Shown here: positions 15,142-22,637 of the stretch, piece by piece
How the letters are laid out: every line of letters begins with the position of its first letter
Position numbering within the stretch: position 1 is the first letter of the stretch
From: Nitrosomonadaceae bacterium
GTDB taxonomy: Bacteria; Pseudomonadota; Gammaproteobacteria; Burkholderiales; Nitrosomonadaceae
Direction of reading: 5' to 3'
NCBI GenBank assembly: GCA_947471695.1
Contig: CANIWY010000006.1
Coordinates: forward strand, 1 to 24,008
Length of the DNA stretch: 24,008 bases
The notes under the pieces: model-generated
Told to the model about the DNA's origin: nothing
The model's database searches: none
Seen by the model: only the letters and a program-made list of their open reading frames with translations
Made by a program: the position numbers and the translations under genes

Positions 15142-15228
15142 TGGTGCCCAGAAGAGGACTCGAACCTCCACAGTGTTGCCACCGCTAGGACCTGAACCTA
15201 GTGCGTCTACCAATTCCGCCATCTGGGC
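15142..15228 (-). tRNA. tRNA-Leu(CAG)
   Basis: The minus strand reads GCCCAGATGGCGGAATTGG at the 5' end, with the Leu-type D-arm GGTAGACGC. The anticodon stem CTAGG/CCTAG encloses the loop TTCAGGT with anticodon CAG (reads CUG). A long variable arm (GTG-GCAA-CAC) identifies a class II tRNA. The T-arm GGTTCGAGTCC, acceptor CTGGGCA and an encoded CCA complete 87 nt. It diverges from rnr and has its own strong promoter. Confidence 0.95.
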
Positions 15229-15269
15229 AATGCCTGACACCCCTATTAAGGGTTCAGAGTAGCGGCGTA

Positions 15270-15297
15270 ATTCTATAGGAAATCATTGTTTTGTCAA
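15270..15297 (-). promoter_or_regulatory. Strong promoter for tRNA-Leu, overlapping rnr start
   Basis: On the minus strand a perfect -35, TTGACA (15292-15297), and -10, TAGAAT (15270-15275), are separated by 16 bp. A GC-rich discriminator follows (TACGCCGC), as at stable-RNA promoters under stringent control. The predicted start is about 35 nt upstream of the mature tRNA. The -35 overlaps the first codons of rnr. Confidence 0.7.
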
Positions 15298-17465
15298 TTA
15301 AGAAACGGCCTGAACTACGCAGTCTAGATCCGCATCTCCAGCGTGAAAAAGAGCAGTATGGACATCCTCTCCCAAGCAGGGAGTTCATGCTCCAAGTCCT
15401 GAAAGAGCAGGGAGTTCCTGTTGCAGAGGGGGCGCTGCATAAGATGCTGTCAATCACTGCTGAAGAACACGAAATATTTAGCCGCCGTCTCTCCGCCATG
15501 GTGAGGGAGGGGCAGATCATGCGTAACCGCAAGGGCGATATCTGTGTGGTGGAGAAGCTCGATCTAATTATGGGTCGGGTTCAGGGTCATGCGGATGGGT
15601 TTGGTTTTCTGATTCCAGATGATGGTAGTCCTGATCTATTCCTAGGCCCCAAGGAGATGCACAAGGTACTTCACGGGGACCGGGTGATGCTACGCGAGAC
15701 CGGCCTGGATCGCCGTGGTCGTCGGGAGGGTGCCATCGTCGAGGTGCTGGAGCGTGGCGTTACTAAGTTGGTTGGGAGGCTTCATTCGGATCATGGAATT
15801 CTGTTTGTAGAGGCTGAGAATAGACGTATCAGCCAGGATATCTTAGTTCCCAAGGAAGAGTCCATGGGAGCCAAGTCAGGACAGGTGGTGATGCTAGAGA
15901 TTATCCAGCAGCCCAGTAAGAATGCCCAGCCGATCGGGCGTATTATCGAAATTCTGGGGGATTATTCTGCGCCCGGGATGGAGATTGAGATCGCGCTGCG
16001 TAAGTATGATCTGCCCTACGAGTTTCCACCTGAGGTGGATAAGGTCTCGGCCAAGTTCTCGGACAAGGTGCTACAGAGTGACCTGACCGGGAGGAAAGAT
16101 ATCCGTCATCTGCCATTGGTGACGATTGACGGAGAGACCGCTCGTGACTTTGATGATGCGGTCTACTGTGAGCGGGATGGTGACGGTTATAAGTTGTATG
16201 TCGCGATCGCAGATGTCAGTCACTATGTACGGCCCACCGATGCATTGGATCGGGAGGCATTCAATCGTGGCAATTCGGTCTACTTCCCGAGGCGCGCGAT
16301 CCCCATGCTTCCAGAGGTCTTGTCTAACGGGTTATGTTCCCTCAACCCGCAGGTGGACCGTCTCTGTATGGTTTGTGAGATGCATCTTGATGCCGGTGGA
16401 GATTTTCTCGATTACCATTTTTACCCGGCGGTCATTTATTCTCATGCACGGTTCACCTACACTCAGGTGGCGGCGATGCTGGAGAGTCCTCTTGGTGAGG
16501 ATGCAAACCGACATACACAGTTGCTTCCTCACCTTCAGTTGATCTACAAGTTATTCCGGTTACTGCTGAAGGCTCGTGAGAGACGTGGTGCGATTGATTT
16601 CGAGACAATTGAGACCCAGATGATCTTTAATGATCAGGGTAAGATTGAGAGGATCTTGCCGGTAAAGCGTAATGATGCACACCGTCTGATTGAGGAGTGC
16701 ATGCTCGCTGCCAATGTATGCGCATCCGATTTTCTGCAGAAGCACAAGCAATCGACCCTATACCGTATCCATGAGGGCCCCACCCCGGAAAAGTTAATTG
16801 CGTTACGCAGCTTCCTCAAGGAGTTTGGCCTGCAGTTGAGTGGAGGGGATGAGCCCCATGCCAAAGACTATGCCCGGACATTGGCCGAGATCAAGGACAG
16901 GCCGGATGCACAGCTGCTACAAACAGTCATGCTCAGGTCCTTACGCCAAGCGGTTTATAGCCCTGACAATGTCGGTCACTTCGGGCTCGCCTATGAGTCC
17001 TATACGCACTTCACCTCACCCATCCGTCGCTATCCAGACTTGCTGGTCCACCGAGCGATCAAGTCGGTCTTGAGTGGAGATGCTTACTCCCCAGGAGACT
17101 GGCGTCAATTAGGGATGCACTGCTCACAGACGGAGAGACGTGCAGATGAGGCCAGTCGAGATGTGGAGTCGTGGCTCAAGTGTTTCTACATGATGGATCG
17201 GATCGGAGAGTGTTTCGACGGTGTCATCAGCAGTGTCACCGGATTCGGTTTATTCGTTGCGTTGGATGGCATCTATGTAGAAGGATTAGTACACATATCC
17301 GAGCTCCCTAGCGACTACTTCCATTTCGATTCTGCTAAGCATATGCTACTGGGAGAGCGTAGCGGAAAGCGTTATCGTCTGGGTGACCGTTTGCGGATTA
17401 AGATCGTGCGTGTCGATCTCGAGACTAGCAAGATCGATTTTGTGCTGGCTGGGAAGGGTGATTAA
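15291..17465 (+). CDS. rnr: Ribonuclease R (RNase II/RNR family 3'-5' exoribonuclease)
   Basis: Processive 3'-5' exoribonuclease that degrades structured RNA and helps in rRNA quality control. The 724-aa product has an N-terminal winged-helix-like region (about 25-90) and two cold-shock domains (about 90-240). The RNB catalytic domain (about 265-600) has TIDGETARDFDDAVYCE with Asp at 280, 286, 288 and 289, and NSVYFPRRAIPMLPEVLSNG. A C-terminal S1 domain (about 640-720) contains GVISSVTGFGLFV. No Lys-rich C-terminal tail follows S1, so it is shorter than E. coli RNase R. The start is TTG 15291, preceded by AGGA at about 10 bp. It gives the betaproteobacterial N-terminus (ELRSLDPHLQREKEQYG), and no nearby ATG fits. 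rlmB follows, so the pair forms the usual rnr-rlmB unit. Confidence 0.96.
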   Translation: MSIKKRPELRSLDPHLQREKEQYGHPLPSREFMLQVLKEQGVPVAEGALHKMLSITAEEHEIFSRRLSAMVREGQIMRNRKGDICVVEKLDLIMGRVQGHADGFGFLIPDDGSPDLFLGPKEMHKVLHGDRVMLRETGLDRRGRREGAIVEVLERGVTKLVGRLHSDHGILFVEAENRRISQDILVPKEESMGAKSGQVVMLEIIQQPSKNAQPIGRIIEILGDYSAPGMEIEIALRKYDLPYEFPPEVDKVSAKFSDKVLQSDLTGRKDIRHLPLVTIDGETARDFDDAVYCERDGDGYKLYVAIADVSHYVRPTDALDREAFNRGNSVYFPRRAIPMLPEVLSNGLCSLNPQVDRLCMVCEMHLDAGGDFLDYHFYPAVIYSHARFTYTQVAAMLESPLGEDANRHTQLLPHLQLIYKLFRLLLKARERRGAIDFETIETQMIFNDQGKIERILPVKRNDAHRLIEECMLAANVCASDFLQKHKQSTLYRIHEGPTPEKLIALRSFLKEFGLQLSGGDEPHAKDYARTLAEIKDRPDAQLLQTVMLRSLRQAVYSPDNVGHFGLAYESYTHFTSPIRRYPDLLVHRAIKSVLSGDAYSPGDWRQLGMHCSQTERRADEASRDVESWLKCFYMMDRIGECFDGVISSVTGFGLFVALDGIYVEGLVHISELPSDYFHFDSAKHMLLGERSGKRYRLGDRLRIKIVRVDLETSKIDFVLAGKGD

Positions 17466-17594
17466 AGTCGAATCTATTTCCAGATGCAACGACACCTTCA
17501 AGACTGTTTCTAGAATTCAACATCTTAATCAGAGCACTTTCGGAACCGGGTATAAGGGTTCATACGATGGTCGGTATCTAGGGGGTATCCTTAA

Positions 17595-18338
17595 ATGTCC
17601 AGTATCCGTTTAATATTTGGCTTCCATGCAGTCATCAGCCGACTGCGTCAGAATCCAGACAGCGTGAAGGAGATCTTCCTCGACTCCGCTCGTCACGATC
17701 AGCGCGCGCGTGATCTAACTAAGATGGCCGAGTCTCAGGGCCTTCGGCTGATCCTGTGTGATAGCACTAGACTCGCCAGCATGGCAGGGGGTGCTCGCCA
17801 CCAGGGGGTGGCTGCAAATATCGATGCTAATCGCAGTCATGTCGATATCGAGGATGTTCTCGACACTCTTACCGAGTCTGCTCTGATATTGGTACTGGAT
17901 GGTGTGCAGGATCCGCATAATCTCGGCGCTTGTTTGAGAGTGGCAGATGCATTCGGCGCGCATGCGGTGGTCGCACCTAAAGACCGTGCCGTGGGACTTA
18001 ATGCGACGGTCCATAAAGTGGCGAGCGGTGCTGCAGACAATGTCCCCTATATCGCTGTGACCAATCTTGCCCGTACACTACGAGAATTGAAGGATCGTGG
18101 GATCTGGATCATTGGGACCGCGGCCGATGCTGACAGCAAGCTCGGTTCAGTGAAGCTAGAGGGTCCGATCGCATGGGTGATGGGGGCAGAGGGGGAGGGT
18201 ATGAGAAGACTCACCCGTGAGGCCTGTGATCAGAAGGTCTCAATCCCCATGATGGGGAGTATCGAGAGTCTTAATGTTTCAGTCAGTGCGGGTATCTGTC
18301 TATTCGAAACTCGCCGTCAGAGAGGAGTCGCGGAATGA
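17595..18338 (+). CDS. rlmB: 23S rRNA (guanosine-2'-O-)-methyltransferase RlmB
   Basis: SPOUT-class methyltransferase that methylates the 2'-O of G2251 in the 23S rRNA P-loop using SAM. The 247-aa product has an N-terminal L30e-like RNA-binding domain (FGFHAVISRLRQNP to about residue 75). The SpoU domain has LDGVQDPHNLGACLRVADAFGAHAV, VMGAEGEGMRRLTREACD and IPMMGSIESLNVSVSAGI, which form the trefoil-knot cofactor site. The ATG at 17595 is preceded by AGGGGG at 17580-17585 with 9 bp spacing. It follows rnr after 129 bp and probably shares its transcript. The gene is intact and of typical length. Confidence 0.95.
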   Translation: MSSIRLIFGFHAVISRLRQNPDSVKEIFLDSARHDQRARDLTKMAESQGLRLILCDSTRLASMAGGARHQGVAANIDANRSHVDIEDVLDTLTESALILVLDGVQDPHNLGACLRVADAFGAHAVVAPKDRAVGLNATVHKVASGAADNVPYIAVTNLARTLRELKDRGIWIIGTAADADSKLGSVKLEGPIAWVMGAEGEGMRRLTREACDQKVSIPMMGSIESLNVSVSAGICLFETRRQRGVAE

Positions 18339-18378
18339 TATTCCTCCTAAATAGGGATGCATTTGAACCGAAGTTGAT

Positions 18379-18407
18379 TTGATATTTTTTCATTAATTCA
18401 GTAGAAT
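18379..18407 (+). promoter_or_regulatory. Promoter of rpsF-priB-rpsR-rplI operon
   Basis: TTGATA (18379-18384) and TAGAAT (18402-18407) are separated by exactly 17 bp; each matches 5 of 6 consensus positions. The discriminator AGCGCCC is GC-rich, as expected for growth-rate/stringent control of ribosomal operons. Transcription should start near 18414, leaving a leader of about 105 nt. Confidence 0.7.
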
Positions 18408-18419
18408 AGCGCCCTCCTA

Positions 18420-18460
18420 GCTCGGCTGCATTGTGCCTTTAGGTATGATCGCTACCGAGT
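18420..18460 (+). promoter_or_regulatory. Structured rpsF leader, candidate S6:S18 autoregulatory site
   Basis: In the predicted leader CTCGG (18421-18425) can pair with CCGAG (18455-18459). An alternative inner pairing of GGTA (18442-18445) with TACC (18453-18456) exposes a CCG. rpsF leaders in many bacteria carry an S6:S18-binding hairpin with a bulged CCG. This is a possible match but I could not fold it or compare it with a model. Confidence 0.3.
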
Positions 18461-18517
18461 AACAACCTTGCCTCACCGTGTTCGCATCGCGGGAGGCTTT
18501 ACCCTTAAGGAAAATTC

Positions 18518-18898
18518 ATGCGACACTACGAAATCGTTTTCATGGTTCACCCCGATCAGAGCGAGCAAGTGCCCGCGATGATTGAACGTTACCGCAGCAT
18601 GGTGACCACTAAGAGTGGTCAGGTCCACAGACTAGAAGACTGGGGGCGACGCCAGCTCACCTATCTGATTCAGAAGGTTCACAAGGCTCACTACGTACTG
18701 ATGAATATCGAGTGCGATCAGGAGACGCTGGATGAACTGGATCACGCCTTCAAATTTAATGACGCAATCTTGCGCCATCTGACCATCAGGATGGATGGAC
18801 CGGTGACGGAGCTCTCCCCAATGATGCGTTCAGAGCGGCCTGTTACTCTCTCTCAGGCAGAAGAGGATGCGAGAGAAACGAGTATCGCCGGATCCTAG
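18518..18898 (+). CDS. rpsF: 30S ribosomal protein S6
   Basis: Small-subunit protein that binds 16S rRNA with S18. The 126-aa product starts MRHYEIVFMVHPDQSEQV and has RLEDWGRRQLTYLIQK and the C-terminal strand ILRHLTIRMDGPV, all standard S6. The acidic/Ser-rich tail after about residue 100 is variable in the family. The ATG at 18518 is preceded by a good AAGGAAA. It is the first gene of a four-gene ribosomal operon with priB, rpsR and rplI, served by a strong promoter at 18379-18407 and a structured leader. Confidence 0.97.
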   Translation: MRHYEIVFMVHPDQSEQVPAMIERYRSMVTTKSGQVHRLEDWGRRQLTYLIQKVHKAHYVLMNIECDQETLDELDHAFKFNDAILRHLTIRMDGPVTELSPMMRSERPVTLSQAEEDARETSIAGS

Positions 18899-18912
18899 CT
18901 CGGAATAGTTCA

Positions 18913-19209
18913 TTGGATTGCAACCTGACGGTCATTTGTGGAAAAGTCACTGAAATTGGCAAGCTAAGATACACACCAGCCGGGTTAGCGGTGACCGATT
19001 TCACAATCAGTCACACCTCCCGACAGGTCGAGTCAGATCTGCCCCGTCAGGTAGAGTGTGAAGTCTCCGCGATGGCGATGTCGCAGATGGCAAAAATTGT
19101 TTCAAGTATGGAGACCGGTACTTCAGTCAGGCTGACTGGGTTTCTAGCGAAAAAAAGCCGCATGAGTATGTACCTAGTACTGCATGTGAATAAATTAGAT
19201 ATCATTTAA
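18913..19209 (+). CDS. priB: Primosomal replication protein N (PriB)
   Basis: Single-OB-fold ssDNA-binding protein that works with PriA to reload DnaB at stalled forks. The 98-aa product begins MDCNLTVICGKVTEIGKLRYTPAGLAVTDFTISH, which is the PriB/SSB-like OB start, and ends YLVLHVNKLDII. Its position between rpsF and rpsR is diagnostic in beta- and gammaproteobacteria. The start is TTG 18913, with CGGAA 7 bp upstream; no ATG precedes the conserved region. It lies 14 bp after rpsF. dnaB, its functional partner, is encoded two genes downstream. Confidence 0.92.
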   Translation: MDCNLTVICGKVTEIGKLRYTPAGLAVTDFTISHTSRQVESDLPRQVECEVSAMAMSQMAKIVSSMETGTSVRLTGFLAKKSRMSMYLVLHVNKLDII

Positions 19210-19229
19210 TCGGTAAATAGGAAAAAATC

Positions 19230-19511
19230 ATGGCACGATTCATCTCAAGACGTAAAGACAGCAAGGATAAGGACAAGGATAAGAAGGCAAAGCCTCTATT
19301 CAAGCGTAAGAAGTTCTGTCGTTTCACCGCAGAGGGTATCAAGACTGTGGACTACAAGGATGTTGAGATATTGAAAGACTTTATTAATGAGAATGGAAGG
19401 ATCATCCCGGCACGTATTACCGGCACCCGTTCCCACTACCAACGCCAGTTGGGGGTTGCTATCGAGCGAGCACGTTTCCTCGCTCTGCTTCCCTATACTG
19501 ACTTGCACTGA
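19230..19511 (+). CDS. rpsR: 30S ribosomal protein S18
   Basis: Small-subunit protein that pairs with S6 on the platform of the 30S particle. The 93-aa product has the conserved core LFKRKKFCRFTAEG, the block DYKDVEILKDFINENGRIIP, then RITGTRSHYQRQL and ARFLALLPYTD. The N-terminus contains an alternating Lys/Asp stretch (KDSKDKDKDKKAK) more regular than usual; this end is variable in the family. The ATG at 19230 is preceded by TAGGAAAA. It lies 20 bp after priB and 9 bp before rplI. Confidence 0.97.
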   Translation: MARFISRRKDSKDKDKDKKAKPLFKRKKFCRFTAEGIKTVDYKDVEILKDFINENGRIIPARITGTRSHYQRQLGVAIERARFLALLPYTDLH

Positions 19512-19520
19512 GGAGTTGTC

Positions 19521-19976
19521 ATGCAAATTATATTGATGGAGAAGGTCGTTAATCTTGGACTGATGGGCGATGTGGTCAACGTAAAGAATGGTTATGCGCG
19601 CAATTTTTTGATTCCACAAAAAAAAGCAAAGCGGGTGACCGAGGCGGCCGTGGCCGAGTTCGAGGCAAAGCGTGCAGAACTGGAGAAGGCTCAGGCGGAG
19701 ATTTTAGCCGCTGCGCAGGCCCATGCAGCTAGGTTGGATGGTCTGATGGTACAGATCAGCCAGAAGTCTGGGATCGATGGCAAGCTATTCGGCTCTGTGA
19801 CGAACGTAGACATTGTAGACGCCCTCAAGCTGCAAGGTCTTGAGGTCGAGAAGTCAATGATCCGTATGCCTCAGGGGCCATTGAAGCAGGTGGGAGACCA
19901 TCCACTCGTGGTCGCTTTACATAGTGACGTACTGGCACATATCACTGTATCGGTACTAGGCGAGACCACGTCCTAA
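19521..19976 (+). CDS. rplI: 50S ribosomal protein L9
   Basis: Large-subunit protein with two globular domains joined by a long helix, located at the base of the L1 stalk. The 151-aa product starts MQIILMEKVVNLGLMGDVV and has the N-domain NVKNGYARNFLIPQKKA. The Ala/Glu-rich linker helix covers about residues 40-75, and the C-domain has GKLFGSVTNVDIVDAL. The ATG at 19521 has TGAGGAG upstream. It is the last gene of the rpsF operon and is followed by an intrinsic terminator. Confidence 0.97.
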   Translation: MQIILMEKVVNLGLMGDVVNVKNGYARNFLIPQKKAKRVTEAAVAEFEAKRAELEKAQAEILAAAQAHAARLDGLMVQISQKSGIDGKLFGSVTNVDIVDALKLQGLEVEKSMIRMPQGPLKQVGDHPLVVALHSDVLAHITVSVLGETTS

Positions 19977-20001
19977 GAAAATTTTTAGGCGGGCTAATGA
20001 G

Positions 20002-20026
20002 AAGGGGCTGGAGACAGCCCTTTTTT
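20002..20026 (+). terminator. Intrinsic terminator of the rpsF operon
   Basis: GGGCTG (20005-20010) pairs with CAGCCC (20015-20020) around a GAGA tetraloop, extended by A/U pairs, and is followed directly by six T. This is a textbook rho-independent terminator between rplI and dnaB. Confidence 0.88.
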
Positions 20027-20027
20027 A

Positions 20028-20065
20028 TTGTTTACTATACTGCTGATGGTAGAATCATCCTACCA
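20028..20065 (+). promoter_or_regulatory. Candidate dnaB promoter with overlapping inverted repeat
   Basis: TTGTTT (20028-20033) and TAGAAT (20050-20055) are separated by 16 bp. The inverted repeat TGGTAG-N7-CTACCA (20047-20065) overlaps the -10 and the likely start site, so it could be an operator or a 5' hairpin. dnaB begins 27 bp downstream. Confidence 0.4.
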
Positions 20066-20092
20066 CTCTACCTGTCTCTCTAAGCATCTTTC

Positions 20093-21493
20093 ATGGCAAA
20101 GACTCTCTCCACTATTAGTAACGATCCATCGATCGAATCCTATAAGACACCACCCCACTCGGTAGAGGCGGAGCAATCGGTGTTGGGTGGACTGATGCTG
20201 GATAATCATGCATGGGACAAGGTTGCAGATGTGGTTACTGAGGATGATTTTTACCGTCAGGATCACCGACTAATCTATCGCCATATCTGTAAGCTGATTG
20301 AGCATAATAAGCCGGCAGATGTGGTGACCGTTGCTGAGTCCCTGGAATTGTCTGCTGATCTTCAAGGTGTGGGCGGGCTAGCCTATGTCGGGGCAATGGC
20401 TCAGAACACCCCATCAGCAGCGAACATTCGACGATATGCGGAGATTGTTCGTGAGAGATCGGTCATGCGTAAACTTGCGCGGATCGGGTCTGAAATCTCT
20501 GATTCAGCGTATAGCCCGGCAGGTCGATCTGCAGGGACCTTGCTGGACGAGGCCGAGGCAAAGGTGTTCGAGATTGCTGAGGCAGGTGCTCGTGGAAAGC
20601 AGGGATTTACTGATATCCAGCCCCTCCTGAAGCAGGTGGTTGAGCGTATCGAGACGCTCTACAATCAGGATAATCCAAACGATGTGACCGGCATTGCGAG
20701 CGGGTTCCACGATCTCGATCAGAAGACCTCAGGTTTTCAGCCGGGGGACTTGGTCATCGTCGCAGGAAGGCCGTCCATGGGGAAGACTGCATTTGCACTT
20801 AACATTGCTGAGCATGTGGCACTGGAGCTTCTGAAACCGGTGGCCATTTTCAGCATGGAAATGGGTGGAACGCAGTTGGCGATGCGGATGCTAGGGTCGG
20901 TGGGGAGGCTCGACCAGCATAAGGTTCGAACTGGGCGATTGCAGGATGAGGACTGGTCTAAGCTTACTCACGCGCTGGGTAAGTTGAATGAGGCCCCTCT
21001 ATTTATCGATGAGAGTGCGGCACTGAACTCTCTTGAACTTCGGGCACGTGCGAGGAGGCTCCACCGCCATCATGGTGGGCTCGGACTGATCGTGGTGGAT
21101 TACTTGCAGCTGATGTCATCAAGCAGTCAGGGCGAGAACCGAGCTACCGAAATTTCAGAAATCTCCCGCTCCTTAAAGGCTTTAGCAAAAGAGCTTCAGG
21201 TGCCGGTGGTTGCGCTCTCTCAGTTGAACCGTAGCCTAGAGCAGCGGCCTAACCCACACAAGCGGCCAGTGATGTCGGATCTGCGGGAGTCTGGCGCGAT
21301 CGAACAGGATGCTGACCTGATCCTCTTCATCTATCGTGACGAGGTCTACAATCCTGAGACGCAGGATAAAGGGATTGCGGAGATCATCATTGGTAAGCAG
21401 CGGAATGGGCCTATCGGTAAGGTTGATCTAACCTTCCTAGGTGAATACACGCGGTTCGAGAGTTGTACAAGGTCTAGTTCTAGTCACTATTAA
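20093..21493 (+). CDS. dnaB: Replicative DNA helicase DnaB
   Basis: Hexameric 5'-3' helicase that unwinds DNA at the replication fork. The 466-aa product has an N-terminal DnaG-interacting domain (about 20-125, PPHSVEAEQSVLGGLMLD). A linker and the RecA-like core follow, with Walker A GRPSMGKTA (225-233), FSMEMGGTQLAMRML, Walker B region LIVVDYLQLM and SDLRESGAIEQDADLILFIYRDE. No intein interrupts the Walker A or other motifs. The ATG at 20093 gives a normal N-terminus; the ribosome-binding site is weak. It is separated from rplI by a terminator, so it is probably transcribed from its own promoter. Confidence 0.97.
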   Translation: MAKTLSTISNDPSIESYKTPPHSVEAEQSVLGGLMLDNHAWDKVADVVTEDDFYRQDHRLIYRHICKLIEHNKPADVVTVAESLELSADLQGVGGLAYVGAMAQNTPSAANIRRYAEIVRERSVMRKLARIGSEISDSAYSPAGRSAGTLLDEAEAKVFEIAEAGARGKQGFTDIQPLLKQVVERIETLYNQDNPNDVTGIASGFHDLDQKTSGFQPGDLVIVAGRPSMGKTAFALNIAEHVALELLKPVAIFSMEMGGTQLAMRMLGSVGRLDQHKVRTGRLQDEDWSKLTHALGKLNEAPLFIDESAALNSLELRARARRLHRHHGGLGLIVVDYLQLMSSSSQGENRATEISEISRSLKALAKELQVPVVALSQLNRSLEQRPNPHKRPVMSDLRESGAIEQDADLILFIYRDEVYNPETQDKGIAEIIIGKQRNGPIGKVDLTFLGEYTRFESCTRSSSSHY

Positions 21494-21563
21494 TCTGAGC
21501 GGTTAAGTACGCGCATGTTTACAGTGACATCTCAGCCCTTGAGTCGACCTGCCGGATTGATTG

Positions 21564-21588
21564 TTTCTGAATAGTCTTCGGTCAGAAA
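21564..21588. terminator. Possible hairpin between convergent dnaB and bcp
   Basis: TTTCTGA (21564-21570) is complementary to TCAGAAA (21582-21588), with an 11-nt loop. It lies in the 129-bp gap between the 3' ends of dnaB and the peroxiredoxin gene and could act as a weak bidirectional terminator. The stem is AT-rich and no T-run is present. Confidence 0.25.
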
Positions 21589-21622
21589 GAGTATCTATCT
21601 GCGCGGTACTGCCCGGGCATGA

Positions 21623-22090
21623 TCATTTGGTGGGTAGTCCTGTTACAAAGTCTAATACTTCCTGTACATGTCCTTGAATCTTAACCCCACGCCATTCTCG
21701 TTGCAGTAGTCCATTCCGGTCAAATACGAAGGTACTCCGTTCAATGCCGCGTACCTGTTTTCCATACATATTCTTCATTTTGATCACACTGAATAGTTTG
21801 CAGGCGGTTTCATCGGAGTCACTTATCAGATCAAATGGAAACTCCATCTTTGACTTGAAACCGTCGTGAGATTTGATGCTGTCTCGTGAGATTCCGGCAA
21901 CCTCACATCCAACTTTGATGAAATCAGGATAGGCATCTCTAAAATCTTGACCCTCAGTAGTACAACCTGGTGTGTTGTCCTTAGGATAAAAATAAATTAC
22001 CAAAGACTTTCCGGAGGTCGCTTCGGATAAACGGAATACCTGCCCGCTGGTGGAGGGCAATTCGAAATCTGGGAAGGGCTGGTTTAGCAT
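21623..22090 (-). CDS. bcp: Thiol peroxidase, Bcp-type peroxiredoxin
   Basis: Cytoplasmic peroxiredoxin reducing hydrogen peroxide and organic hydroperoxides with thioredoxin as donor. The 155-aa product has YFYPKDNTPGCTTEGQDFRD with peroxidatic C43. The position five residues later, Cys in E. coli Bcp, is Gln48, so the usual resolving Cys is missing. C62 and a Cys in DETACKLF remain, leaving either a 1-Cys mechanism or a different resolving residue; this is a known variant within the family. Other features are GISRDSIKSHDGF, FPFDLISDSD and RSTFVFDRNG. The ATG is at 22088-22090. It lies 78 bp downstream of queD on the same strand. Confidence 0.93.
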   Translation of the reverse strand: MLNQPFPDFELPSTSGQVFRLSEATSGKSLVIYFYPKDNTPGCTTEGQDFRDAYPDFIKVGCEVAGISRDSIKSHDGFKSKMEFPFDLISDSDETACKLFSVIKMKNMYGKQVRGIERSTFVFDRNGLLQREWRGVKIQGHVQEVLDFVTGLPTK

Positions 22091-22168
22091 CGGGCGGTAT
22101 TCTCTTCAGGGTATTTGCGCTAATCGGAATAACAAAAATTAAGTTAATGCAGCTGCTTGACCGGGGAG

Positions 22169-22621
22169 TTAAGTCTTATTCGTTCTCACTGCATCCGCCC
22201 AGCAGTTTGGTGTTTCATATAGCCGTACCCGTTCTAGGCATAGGTGGTTACCATAATGGTCTTGATAGGCGGTATCGAGCATATGAAATGCGGTAAATGC
22301 GAGGTTCTCAGCAGTAGGTGGCACATCTAGAATGACGGTCTTGTGTCCTTCGAGGGATTGTAGGAACTTTAATACCGGGAGATCTCTCGAGTATACGATG
22401 AAGGCATGGTCCCACTCATCTACCAGCACTGATTTGGCGATACGTTTTACTTCTGCATAATCCATCACCATGCCTTGCTCGGCAACACCTTCGTCAGTGA
22501 TAATGTTACCAGACAGAGTGATCTCAATGGCGTATCGATGGCCGTGCATGTGTCGGCACTGGCTATTATGGGAGGGTATTCGGTGACCGGCGTCGAATTC
22601 CAGCCTGCGTGTGATTAACAT
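22169..22621 (-). CDS. queD: 6-carboxy-5,6,7,8-tetrahydropterin synthase QueD
   Basis: Converts dihydroneopterin triphosphate to carboxy-tetrahydropterin in queuosine (preQ0) synthesis. From the ATG at 22619-22621 the product is 150 aa, starting MLITRRLEFDAGHRI. A longer reading frame to 22705 would add 28 residues not typical of the family. Zinc ligands are H13, H26 and H28, and the catalytic Cys is C22 in the QueD-type CX3HGH motif (CRHMHGH). The C-terminal LYETPNCWADA carries the substrate-binding Glu. This pattern separates QueD from classical PTPS. It diverges from a radical-SAM gene with almost no intergenic space; bcp lies downstream. queC, queE and queF are not in the window. Confidence 0.92.
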   Translation of the reverse strand: MLITRRLEFDAGHRIPSHNSQCRHMHGHRYAIEITLSGNIITDEGVAEQGMVMDYAEVKRIAKSVLVDEWDHAFIVYSRDLPVLKFLQSLEGHKTVILDVPPTAENLAFTAFHMLDTAYQDHYGNHLCLERVRLYETPNCWADAVRTNKT

Positions 22622-22637
22622 TGACGGGATTGTAACA

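Noticed and set aside
15254..15532. 92-codon minus-strand ORF over the rnr 5' end
   Set aside because: Antisense to the conserved rnr N-terminus; its composition reflects the opposite strand and its 3' part covers the tRNA promoter zone.
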